Part shown: in pieces, positions 1-7,646 of the stretch | How the letters are laid out: every line of letters begins with the position of its first letter | Numbering within the stretch: position 1 is the first letter of the stretch | Notes under the pieces: generated by a model | Database searches by the model: none | What the model was told of the DNA's origin: nothing | Seen by the model: only the letters and a program-made list of their open reading frames with translations | Made by a program: the position numbers and the translations under genes | Assembly: GCA_001769535.1 (NCBI GenBank) | Contig: MEOH01000002.1 | Coordinates: 353,548-417,547 of the forward strand | Direction: 5' to 3' | DNA length: 64,000 nt | From: Bacteroidetes bacterium GWF2_38_335 | Lineage (GTDB): Bacteria; Bacteroidota; Bacteroidia; Bacteroidales; GWF2-38-335

Positions 1-694
1 AGTTATTAAATGTGTCAACTGTCATATCATATACCCAAGCATCAGGCCCACCGGGAAAATCCAGCCAATCTGTACCGCCAAGATACTTCCTGAGGCCAAA
101 ATTCCCTCCTGCAAACAACTCACCATTAAATGTCTCAAGTGCCCTTACCCAATTACAGTCCATATCACCCACATTCAACCAGTTTTCTCCATCAAAAGCA
201 AGGATTTCCCTGCCGGCAACCCCTCCAATACTATTAAATTCTCCTCCGACAAAAAGTTTGTTTTCAAAAACAATGAAATCATAAACATCATTCCCCGCTG
301 CACCTCCAGCAGGCCCACTCCAATTTGTGTCATTCCAAGAAGCAAGGTATGCAGTATTTGAAGCATTTTCCACTTCTAAAAAACCACCCCCCATAAACAA
401 TTTTTCACTGAATGACTTTAAACACTTTGGAGAACCTGCAAATTGCGAAATTCCATTGCCTAAAGTGAACCAATTGGTATTTTTAATTTCAAAAATACCA
501 TTTACGTAAGTCGAATTTACTTTCAGAAATGCTCCACAAACAAAAAGAGAACTATCCCCTTTATTTAAAAAACATTCAATCACAGCACTCCCTCCACTTG
601 TAATTGTATCAATATTCGAAAAAGAAGTACTCCACTGTTGGGAATATCCATTTAACGTTAAGACAAAAAATAATATTAACAGTACTCTTTTCAT
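1..694 (-). CDS. Secreted propeller-like protein, 3' part missing
   Basis: Open reading frame that starts at an ATG (complement of 692-694) and runs off the left edge without a stop, giving 231 visible codons. The first ~20 residues (MKRVLLILFFVLTLNGYSQ) form a signal peptide. The rest repeats a pattern of about 50-60 residues built on L-F-V-G-G-E/G-F followed by W (for example KLFMGGGF, KLFVGGEF, ELFAGGNF). This resembles the Kelch/beta-propeller-like repeats of secreted Bacteroidota proteins. The start codon lies one base after the stop of the T9SS-tail gene at 696-1316, so the two are probably co-transcribed. I cannot see whether the missing end carries its own sorting domain. The function is unknown, and a structural or adhesive surface role is an inference. 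Confidence 0.75.
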   Translation of the reverse strand, partial: MKRVLLILFFVLTLNGYSQQWSTSFSNIDTITSGGSAVIECFLNKGDSSLFVCGAFLKVNSTYVNGIFEIKNTNWFTLGNGISQFAGSPKCLKSFSEKLFMGGGFLEVENASNTAYLASWNDTNWSGPAGGAAGNDVYDFIVFENKLFVGGEFNSIGGVAGREILAFDGENWLNVGDMDCNWVRALETFNGELFAGGNFGLRKYLGGTDWLDFPGGPDAWVYDMTVDTFNN

Positions 695-695
695 T

Positions 696-1316
696 TTATT
701 GGACAATCATTCGTTTTGTTTTTTGAACAACTCCGTTAACTAATAAAGAATAAGAATATAGTCCTGGAACAAAATTTGCTTTTTCAATAACCAATTGGTT
801 TTTATTACTTTCTATAGGGTATTCAAGCACTGTCCTTCCATAAGTATCAACCACAACAATCTTGCCCTCAATGCTTTTCGGAACAGAATATTCAATCACA
901 GTTTTATCATTGAACGGATCAGGATAGTTTTCACCAAGCCATAAATCATTATTATCTGTATCATCCTCAATTACTGAATCGTTCTGTTTTATTGTCAATG
1001 ACCTTGTTTCAATATCCAATGGGCATTCAGGCACTTTCTCTCCAAACAACAACATCAATAAAGATTGGGCATTTGCAGTTCCCAAACCAGCAGGACATCT
1101 ATTTGCTATTTCCCTTATTTGCTCCACTTCGATTTCAGTTAATTCATAAACAGATTTGTTTTCAATATACAAAGATAATAAAATTGAATGTAAAGTCAAC
1201 CAATCATTTACCTGAATGTCAGAGGAAACAATTCCGTTTAGTTTATTTTGAGCCAAACTAAAAAAACAAAAAAGCAAAACATAATATTTTTTAGAAAACA
1301 AAACCACCTGCGGCAA
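696..1316 (-). CDS. T9SS type A sorting-tail protein without a body domain
   Basis: 206 codons at most. The C-terminal ~80 residues match a T9SS type A sorting domain: the entry motif NYPDPFND, then a strand-rich segment with DTYGRTV and a GLYSYSL turn, ending in MIVQ. It would send the protein through the type IX system for surface attachment or release. Ahead of it is a ~70-residue helical module with a CPAGLGTANAQ segment. From memory this module usually precedes the sorting tail in much larger proteins, so here the tail stands almost alone. No ATG is available near the 5' end. The longest frame opens with TTG (1316), and a GTG lies three codons in. A hydrophobic stretch (YYVLLFCFFSLAQ) could be a signal peptide. 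It may be a small genuine cargo or the remnant of a larger gene. Confidence 0.65.
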   Translation of the reverse strand: MPQVVLFSKKYYVLLFCFFSLAQNKLNGIVSSDIQVNDWLTLHSILLSLYIENKSVYELTEIEVEQIREIANRCPAGLGTANAQSLLMLLFGEKVPECPLDIETRSLTIKQNDSVIEDDTDNNDLWLGENYPDPFNDKTVIEYSVPKSIEGKIVVVDTYGRTVLEYPIESNKNQLVIEKANFVPGLYSYSLLVNGVVQKTKRMIVQ

Positions 1317-1463
1317 ATAAATAGCTTCTATATTGAATATTAGGGAAAATAATGTCAGTCATTAAAGAGAGAGTATGCCGCAGGGAATATATTTTAAAGA
1401 ACGTTTTTATACCGTTTATGACTAATTGGGTTTTGAATGACAAACCTAATTATTTATTTTTCT

Positions 1464-1471
1464 TACATTTG
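1464..1471 (+). promoter_or_regulatory. Bacteroidota -7 box upstream of the C1 peptidase
   Basis: TACATTTG matches the TAnnTTTG -7 consensus and lies 21 bases before the ATG at 1493. I found no TTTG -33 element at the usual 19-23 base spacing, so only half of the promoter is supported. Confidence 0.45.
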
Positions 1472-1492
1472 TAATTCAAAAATATTCACATC

Positions 1493-2731
1493 ATGAAAAA
1501 AGCTGGTTCGGTTATATTTATTTTGATTGCAATTACTGCTTTCGGTCAAAGCAAAATCAAAGACAAAGTCCGTTTTAAAGAATACGACTTTTCCAAAAGT
1601 TTTTATTATACATCCATTTTAAAAGATGTGCAGGACCAGGAGGATAAAAAAGCCGGAGAAAAGAAAGCCCGTACGATTTTATCTGTTGATTTTACAGGAA
1701 AATCATTCCCGACAAAAATTGATGAGTACAAAACCGTATGGCATGGTAAGCCCGTTTCGCAAGGTAACGCAGGCACTTGCTGGTGCTTTTCTGCCACTTC
1801 TTTTTTTGAATCAGAAGTGAAACGGATTTCCGGAAAAGAAGTCAAATTATCCGAAATTTATACTGTGTACTGGGAATATGTTGAAAGAGCACGCGATTAT
1901 GTCAAAACTCGCGGCGAAACTTATTTTGCCGAAGGCTCGGAAGCTGCTTTTGCCGGAATTATTTATGAAAAATACGGCATTGTTCCCGAAAAAGATTACT
2001 CCGGTAAGCTCAACGGTCGCAAACACCACTCACACCGCGAAATGGTTGAGGAAATGACCAAATACCTCGAAAAAGTTAAGGAAAATGGTGCATGGAATGA
2101 AGAGGAAGTGGTAAAAACCATTAAATCTATCCTTGATTATCATATTGGTACTCCTCCGACAGAAATTACTGTTGATGGAAAAAAAATGACTCCGCTTCAG
2201 TATCTGAATGATGTTCTGTCATTAAAAATTGGTGATTATTACAGTTTCATGTCAATCAAAAACGCAAAGTACGATCAAAAAAGCGAATTAATCGAAGCCG
2301 ATAACTGGAGACATTACGATGACTATTACAATGTGTCCCTTGATGATTACATGACTCTGATTAAAGAAGCTGTTGACAAAGGCTTTTCAATCAGCATCTG
2401 CGGGGATATTTCGGAGCCCGGACATGATTCGGAATTTGAGGTAGCCGTGATTCCCTCTTATGATATTCCATCAGAATACATCAACGAAGATTCAAGAATG
2501 TACCGTCTCGAAAACAAAACCACAACCGATGACCATTGCATCCACCTTGTGGGATATAAGGTTGTTGACGGTATTTACTGGTTTCTTATGAAAGACTCTG
2601 GCGCCGGTGCATTTGACGGTCCAAATAAAGGTTATTATTTCTTCCATGAAGATTTTATCAAACTGAAAATGATGAACATCCTCATTCATAAAGATGCTGC
2701 AAGGAAAGTCCTTGACAAAATTATCAAATAG
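1493..2731 (+). CDS. Secreted C1 (papain/bleomycin hydrolase-like) cysteine peptidase
   Basis: A 412-residue protein with an N-terminal signal peptide (residues 1-18, ending FGQ), so it should act in the periplasm or outside the cell. The papain-type active site is visible: Gln90 (oxyanion hole) and Cys96 in NAGTCWCFS, and His351 in DDHCIHLVG. The third catalytic position, normally Asn in an NSWG motif, reads MKDSG, so Asp368 sits where Asn is expected. Length and the large insert between Cys and His resemble bleomycin-hydrolase-type aminopeptidases (PepC/BleH), which are usually cytoplasmic; export is therefore notable. The stop is five bases before the next ATG, so the downstream membrane/Nudix gene is probably in the same transcript. 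The substrate is unknown. Confidence 0.88.
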   Translation: MKKAGSVIFILIAITAFGQSKIKDKVRFKEYDFSKSFYYTSILKDVQDQEDKKAGEKKARTILSVDFTGKSFPTKIDEYKTVWHGKPVSQGNAGTCWCFSATSFFESEVKRISGKEVKLSEIYTVYWEYVERARDYVKTRGETYFAEGSEAAFAGIIYEKYGIVPEKDYSGKLNGRKHHSHREMVEEMTKYLEKVKENGAWNEEEVVKTIKSILDYHIGTPPTEITVDGKKMTPLQYLNDVLSLKIGDYYSFMSIKNAKYDQKSELIEADNWRHYDDYYNVSLDDYMTLIKEAVDKGFSISICGDISEPGHDSEFEVAVIPSYDIPSEYINEDSRMYRLENKTTTDDHCIHLVGYKVVDGIYWFLMKDSGAGAFDGPNKGYYFFHEDFIKLKMMNILIHKDAARKVLDKIIK

Positions 2732-2736
2732 GAACC

Positions 2737-3810
2737 ATGAACCGGATTGACCTCCTGAAGAAATTGCTGCCCGGATTTCTTCCCCTCTTCGTTTTTATTG
2801 CTGCCGATGAAATATGGGGAACCGAAACCGGATTGATTGTTGCAGTGGTTTTTGGTATCGGTCAGCTGGGACTTACATTTTTCCGGGAAAAAAGACTTGA
2901 TAAATTTGTTCTCTTTGATACCCTCCTGATTGTTGTGCTTGGAGCGGTTTCCATTCTTCTTGAAAATGACATCTTTTTTAAATTGAAACCCGGACTCATT
3001 AACCTGATTCTGGTTGCCATCCTGGGCATTTCTGCCTATTCAGGAATCAACATCATGGGAAAAATGTCGGAACGGTACATGAAAGGTGTTGAGTTCAACG
3101 AAATGCAGATAAAACAGATGAACAGAAGCATGCGAATTCTTTTCTGGATTTTTCTTGCTCACACCGTTCTGATATTTTATTCTGCTTTCTACATGTCGAA
3201 AGAGGCATGGGTTTTTGTCAGCGGCGGACTGTTTTACATTATTTTCGGTGGTTATTTCCTTTTCGAAATTGCCAGAAATAAATTAAAATCGAAAAAAAAT
3301 CAGGTTTATTCAGATACCGAAGAATGGCTGCCTGTTGTTGATGAAGAAGGGAAAATTATTGGCAAAGCCCCCCGCTCCCATTGCCATAACGGACAAAAAA
3401 TTCTTCATCCGGTTATTCACCTGCACGTGGTGAACAAAAAGATGATCTACCTGCAAAAACGCAGCATGAACAAATTGGTGCAACCTGGAAAATGGGATAC
3501 TGCAGTTGGTGGTCATATCGCTTTTGGAGAAACCATTGAGCAGGCAATGATGCGTGAGGCAAAAGAAGAAATCGGGCTGGAAAATTTTCAGGCAAAATCA
3601 ATTTCACGATATGTTTGGGAAAGTGACATTGAAAAAGAATTGATTTTTATGTTTCTTACTTATTTTTCGGGGCCGCTCAAAACAAACCCAAACGAGGTTG
3701 AAGAAGGCCGATACTGGACATTAAAGCAAATTGAAAGCAATTTGGGAAAAGGCATTCTTACACCCAGCTTTGAACGGGAGTATGAAATCCTGAAAAAAAT
3801 CCTCAAATAA
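2737..3810 (+). CDS. Membrane protein (YciB/IspZ-like) fused to a Nudix hydrolase
   Basis: 357 residues. The first ~180 form five or six hydrophobic helices resembling the septation protein A family (YciB/IspZ); the segment with ADEIWGTETGLIVA and the following helices fit that fold. A short basic linker leads into a cytoplasmic Nudix domain at about 195-357. Its Nudix box is complete at 259-281 (G-x5-E-x7-R-E-x2-E-E-x-G-L), with the metal-binding REAKEE core. The opening of this domain (WLPVVDEEGKIIGKAPR) resembles YfcD/Idi-type Nudix proteins. Such domains hydrolyse nucleoside-diphosphate-linked compounds or isomerise isopentenyl diphosphate, and the substrate here cannot be told. It follows the C1 peptidase by five bases and converges with the methyltransferase gene at 3815. 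Confidence 0.85.
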   Translation: MNRIDLLKKLLPGFLPLFVFIAADEIWGTETGLIVAVVFGIGQLGLTFFREKRLDKFVLFDTLLIVVLGAVSILLENDIFFKLKPGLINLILVAILGISAYSGINIMGKMSERYMKGVEFNEMQIKQMNRSMRILFWIFLAHTVLIFYSAFYMSKEAWVFVSGGLFYIIFGGYFLFEIARNKLKSKKNQVYSDTEEWLPVVDEEGKIIGKAPRSHCHNGQKILHPVIHLHVVNKKMIYLQKRSMNKLVQPGKWDTAVGGHIAFGETIEQAMMREAKEEIGLENFQAKSISRYVWESDIEKELIFMFLTYFSGPLKTNPNEVEEGRYWTLKQIESNLGKGILTPSFEREYEILKKILK

Positions 3811-3814
3811 CCTC

Positions 3815-4525
3815 TTACTGCTTTTTTCCCAAAATAAATATAACAGGCCTGTTGTGAATATCAGGCATGTTTTTTCTCCAGAATGAAACGGTATCTGTTC
3901 GCAAAAATTCCGTAGGCAATGTCAGATCACATCCTATAAACAACAATGTTTCACTGTTGCATACCGAAAGTATTTCCTCCAGAAATTTGAGGTTGCGGTA
4001 AGGGGTTTCCATGAAAATCTGGGACTGGTTTTCAACAACCGCTTTTCTTTCCAGTTCTTTTATTTTTTTATCCCTTTCAGGATTTTTCACCGGAAGATAT
4101 CCGTTAAAGGCAAAATTCTGCCCGTTAAATCCTGATGCCATCATGGCAAGCAATATTGATGACGGCCCTACCATCGGAGCCACCCGGATATTTTTTTCAT
4201 GTGCCAGCGACACAATTACTGCTCCGGGATCAGCAATTCCCGGACAACCAGCTTCGGAAACAAGTCCCATGTTAAACCCGTTCAGCAGCGGCGTAATAAA
4301 TGTATTGATTTCTTCGGAACGGGTGTGCTTATTTAAAATAAAAAAAGTCAGTTCATCAATGACAATTTCCCTGTTTAGCTTTTTCAGATAGCGTCGTACA
4401 GTGCGCTCATCTTCTGCAATAAAATGCTTTATTGAAGATGCAACAACAGATACATCAGTGGGAATTACCCCTGATAATTGGGACTCACCAAGTGTATTGG
4501 GTATGAGAAATAATGTTCCCGTCAT
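3815..4525 (-). CDS. SAM-dependent methyltransferase, RsmI-like (tetrapyrrole methylase fold)
   Basis: 236 residues of the tetrapyrrole/RsmI methylase fold. Diagnostic segments are GLVSEAGCPGIADPG (the family's LVSDAGTPGISDPG loop), VGPSSILLAMMASG, and METPYRN, which corresponds to ESPHR in RsmI. RsmI methylates the 2'-O of C1402 in 16S rRNA with S-adenosylmethionine in the cytoplasm. This protein is shorter than classical RsmI (about 280 residues) and lacks its C-terminal extension. The N-terminus (GTLFLIPNTLGES) also differs. It matches the short RsmI-like paralogue common in Bacteroidota, whose rRNA target is not established. The ATG at 4525 is clear. The gene converges with the Nudix fusion with only four bases between stops. 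Confidence 0.85.
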   Translation of the reverse strand: MTGTLFLIPNTLGESQLSGVIPTDVSVVASSIKHFIAEDERTVRRYLKKLNREIVIDELTFFILNKHTRSEEINTFITPLLNGFNMGLVSEAGCPGIADPGAVIVSLAHEKNIRVAPMVGPSSILLAMMASGFNGQNFAFNGYLPVKNPERDKKIKELERKAVVENQSQIFMETPYRNLKFLEEILSVCNSETLLFIGCDLTLPTEFLRTDTVSFWRKNMPDIHNRPVIFILGKKQ

Positions 4526-4586
4526 CTTGTTAAAATTAGCTGATTTTTATTGGCTGTCTTCAGAACAAAATGAACTGTAAATAATT

Positions 4587-5957
4587 TTACTGATCAAAGA
4601 AGAAATCATTCAGTTCATAAATATCGTCAATGGTATAGTCTGATTTCATGTCGAAGAAATCATCAACAGCCTGCAAAAGTTCATCGAGAGAAATGTAATC
4701 ATCTTTGTCTGTGTCAAGGTTTTTAAACTTCTCAGGAATTTCTATGTAATACTGGGTAAATTTCTTTGGACCTTCGCGCAGACTTGGATAATAGTCGTAC
4801 ATCTCAGACCTTTTCAGGCCACCTTTAGGCACCATGGCAATAATTTCATCCTCGGTCATGGTTACACCACGCAAATTAACAATTGCATTTTTAGCAGATT
4901 CCTTTTCATCATCACGGAAATCGGGAATACCATCGTCATCAGCATCAAACGGACAGCCGTAATCGTTGACTTTTATACCGAGCGGAGTTCCGGGGCATTT
5001 ATCATCAATATCCTTGATGTGGTCGTTGTCTTCATCTTCCAGGTCAATAGCAACAAAGTCAACATCCATGTAATGTTTGTCTTCAATGGTTAATGGAGGC
5101 GGTGAAAAGAGGTCGAATTTAAAGGTTAGGTAAGAATATAAAAACTTATCCTTTTGCTTTGTGCCTTTACGGATGTCTTCACCGTTTTTGCTCACATTAT
5201 CAACCAAATCATTCAATATCATGTGGTAAGATACACCCAAACGAATATCCAATCTGTCGGTGACTTTCATATCAACCCCGGCAGTAATTGGCATGGCAAA
5301 AGCAACCTGTGGGTAATCACCCAATCCGTCGAGATCAAGTTCCCTGAGGTCGGTTTCATAACGGTAATCCCTTTGTAGGATGATGCTTGTATGGGCAGTT
5401 ACGGGGTCTTCCTCTATATTTCTTAAGGTACCATCAGACCAATAATAATACAGGTTGTCGTTGGCATCATAAAGATCGCCCTTTGAGTTGAATTCGAAAG
5501 ATTCCATACCCAGACTGATAAACGGCATGACATTTCCGGTTTTCTTCATCAGTCCCCTGAAATTATATTCCACATTCGCACCGATATTAAGGATATCTGT
5601 CTGGAAATTAAGGTTTCTGTTGCTCGATCTTTCAATTCCCGATAATTTACCACTTATCAGATTAAAGGTAATATTCACCGAAGGGGATAGTCTTCTGGAG
5701 ATAGAGAAATTCAGGGCATTTCGACCGACAACCGGACTGGAATTATATATATCATTTACGTCGCCGAAGAAAGTTATTACCCCATATCCCAGGCCAATTA
5801 CAGGTTTAAACACAGGAAATTCAACAGCCGACTCATCATCCATCAGCAAGTAACGGTAATCGGCATCGGCAGGTAATCCACCTGACTTAGTGGTATCTTC
5901 CTGTGCGAAAGACGCCAGACTACAGCAAAAAAGGAATAATGCAATATAAAACCTCAT
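4587..5957 (-). CDS. Outer-membrane beta-barrel with TSP3-type repeats and an EF-hand
   Basis: 456 residues. Signal peptide 1-18 (ending SFA-Q). Residues ~45-285 alternate hydrophobic and polar residues like an outer-membrane beta-barrel (GLGYGVITFFGD, NLNFQTDILNIGANVEYNF, LRLGVSYHMI-like strands). Residues ~307-352 hold two thrombospondin type 3-like calcium repeats (DEDNDHIKDIDD-CPGTP and DADDDGIPDFRDD). In many Bacteroidota porins these lead into an OmpA domain, but here there is none. Instead residues 415-426 form a canonical EF-hand loop (DTDKDDYISLDE). The acidic C-terminus ends FFFDQ. The role is unknown; calcium-stabilised surface or periplasmic interaction is an inference. The upstream neighbour on the same strand encodes a protein with a SPOR-like end, 82 bases away. 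Confidence 0.75.
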   Translation of the reverse strand: MRFYIALFLFCCSLASFAQEDTTKSGGLPADADYRYLLMDDESAVEFPVFKPVIGLGYGVITFFGDVNDIYNSSPVVGRNALNFSISRRLSPSVNITFNLISGKLSGIERSSNRNLNFQTDILNIGANVEYNFRGLMKKTGNVMPFISLGMESFEFNSKGDLYDANDNLYYYWSDGTLRNIEEDPVTAHTSIILQRDYRYETDLRELDLDGLGDYPQVAFAMPITAGVDMKVTDRLDIRLGVSYHMILNDLVDNVSKNGEDIRKGTKQKDKFLYSYLTFKFDLFSPPPLTIEDKHYMDVDFVAIDLEDEDNDHIKDIDDKCPGTPLGIKVNDYGCPFDADDDGIPDFRDDEKESAKNAIVNLRGVTMTEDEIIAMVPKGGLKRSEMYDYYPSLREGPKKFTQYYIEIPEKFKNLDTDKDDYISLDELLQAVDDFFDMKSDYTIDDIYELNDFFFDQ

Positions 5958-6039
5958 AGTAATATTTTATATCAGCTTTCGAATTTTTTACGTAAAAAAA
6001 AGAAAATGGTTGTATTATTATGACTGATTTTTCTCATTA

Positions 6040-7389
6040 TTATTTATACCACTGCTGATGAGATACCATTAGTGCTTCCTGCACAGTAATTCTTTGTCCG
6101 CTGTTATAAGCAGAAACAAATGCATCATCAATGGTTGTGGTGCTCCATATATTTACCCGGTAATCTCTGGCTTCTTTATATTCTTTGAAAGTACCGACTG
6201 TATATTTATTCCAACCGTCATGTTGTTCAATCTTCACATTATCTTTTACGAATTTTTTGAAATAATCCGGGTTGCGATAGTTTTTCAAAGCACAAATTTG
6301 CACACTGTAAGATACTCCGGTTACAGGATCCAGGCTTCCATTATTTCCATTATTTCCGTTATTCCCATTGTTTCCATTGTTCCCATTGTTCCCGTTATTC
6401 CCGTTATTCCCGTTGTTGCCATTATTCCCATTATTTCCATTGTTCCCGTTGTTCCCATTATTGCCGTTGTTCCCATTATTCCCATTGTTGCCATTATTTC
6501 CATTGTTCCCATTGTTCCCGTTATTTCCATTATCAGCAAGCACGTCGAAGCCACTCAGGTTCATTTCTTTTTCAATGATGGCAATGGTTTTGGTATTTCC
6601 GGTTCCGTCGAGATAGGAGAATGTACCCTCAAGGTTCAGGTCGGCAATGGTTTTCGCTCCTTCAGGAATGAGTTTGTAAGACACAACATATTTTGGATCG
6701 GTGGGCATGGTCATCCAGTTGATATTTACCTTGTTATCCTGGAACATAAATATACCTTCCCTGTTTTCCTTATTCACAGCAAGAAACCCTGCGGGAATTT
6801 TCTCTTCAATTTTGCCAAAATCAAATTTATCACCTTTATTGACCAAAATGTTAACCATTATTGATCCGTCATTTTTATCAACGTAGGGTTTTTGACGGTA
6901 ACATAAAATTTCATTGGGGTCCATTTTGTTAATATCGAAGGAAGTGTCATTATTGGCCATCGGATTACCGTTTACGCGTATTGATATAGCCTGAACATCA
7001 ACACTTTTACGGTCATTTTCTTCAATGTACGAGAACTGTGAATTAAAGAAGAATACTCCGTCAACAGTAGGATCGGTCATAACCTCAAAGGAAATGGTAA
7101 ACTCATTGGCTTGAGGCAGTTTAAGCCACAACACTTTCGCTTTTTGATCTTTAAAAGTGAAATCACCGTTTTCCACGCTGAGCGGAGTTACATTAAAACC
7201 AACGGGGAAATCCATCTGAAAACGGGCGAAACTTTGCAGATCAGACTTGTTAATTTTTACCTCAACGGTAAATTTTTCTCCGGCCTGAACCTCATTGGGG
7301 GCTTTAACCTCAATGTTAATCGTGTAATAGAAATAGTTGAAAACAACTATTCCCGCAAGATTAAAAAGTATAACAAAATACTTTACCAT
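6040..7389 (-). CDS. Membrane-anchored protein with Gly-Asn-Asn repeat and SPOR-like end
   Basis: 449 residues. A single N-terminal hydrophobic helix (~5-22) anchors or exports it. Residues ~25-140 resemble a cohesin/BatD-like beta-sandwich (VQAGEKFTVEVKIN, FARFQMDFPVGF), and residues ~160-270 look like a second similar domain. Residues 287-351 are a pure Gly-Asn-Asn repeat of about 21 units, a flexible linker. The last ~90 residues (YSVQICALKNYRNPDYF, then YTVGTFKEYKEARDYRV) match the SPOR pattern of small domains that often bind denuded peptidoglycan. The likely layout is an inner-membrane or lipid anchor, protein-binding domains, a linker and a wall-binding end. It lies 82 bases upstream of the calcium-type barrel gene on the same strand, and the pair may work together (inference). 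Confidence 0.72.
   Translation of the reverse strand: MVKYFVILFNLAGIVVFNYFYYTINIEVKAPNEVQAGEKFTVEVKINKSDLQSFARFQMDFPVGFNVTPLSVENGDFTFKDQKAKVLWLKLPQANEFTISFEVMTDPTVDGVFFFNSQFSYIEENDRKSVDVQAISIRVNGNPMANNDTSFDINKMDPNEILCYRQKPYVDKNDGSIMVNILVNKGDKFDFGKIEEKIPAGFLAVNKENREGIFMFQDNKVNINWMTMPTDPKYVVSYKLIPEGAKTIADLNLEGTFSYLDGTGNTKTIAIIEKEMNLSGFDVLADNGNNGNNGNNGNNGNNGNNGNNGNNGNNGNNGNNGNNGNNGNNGNNGNNGNNGNNGNNGNNGNNGSLDPVTGVSYSVQICALKNYRNPDYFKKFVKDNVKIEQHDGWNKYTVGTFKEYKEARDYRVNIWSTTTIDDAFVSAYNSGQRITVQEALMVSHQQWYK
6337..6531 (-). repeat. In-frame 9-bp tandem repeat encoding (Gly-Asn-Asn)n
   Basis: Twenty-one consecutive 9-bp units coding Gly-Asn-Asn, inside the SPOR-like protein gene. Units differ from each other almost only at third codon positions (gga/ggc/ggg and aat/aac), so the amino-acid pattern is uniform while the DNA is not. 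Frame is preserved throughout. Confidence 0.95.
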
Positions 7390-7560
7390 TTTAAACTATT
7401 TTTGTAACCGGTTCAAAATTAAACTATAAAGTTACAAAATAATTATAAAAAAGTCAAATTATTAACAATTGTTAATAACTTTTGTTGAAAATAAGTTAAT
7501 TTACTAAATGTTAATAACTTATTTGTATTTGAAAATTTGTCAATAAGTGAATGGGGTGTG

Positions 7561-7593
7561 AAAAAACACGGGGTGACTTTTGTCACCCCGTGT
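7561..7593 (-). terminator. Rho-independent terminator after the LOG-family gene
   Basis: A perfect 12-bp stem (7566-7577 with 7582-7593, gac-side loop of four T) followed on the minus strand by a run of six T. It lies about 55 bases past the stop of the gene at 7647-8360. Confidence 0.9.
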
Positions 7594-7646
7594 TTATGGT
7601 TTATTAAGATTTTATTAGCTGTCTTTTAGCAGCAATAGCAGAATTG

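Noticed and set aside
1307..1384. 9-bp inverted repeat (cctgcggca / tgccgcagg) around the tail-gene start
   Set aside because: Short arms and 60 bases apart; too weak to call a regulatory or invertible element without other copies.
6094..6864. Long plus-strand frame opposite the Gly-Asn-Asn repeat gene
   Set aside because: Its composition (runs of Ile/Val/Pro) is just the reverse reading of the repeat. The minus-strand protein has a signal anchor, recognisable domains and a SPOR-like end.
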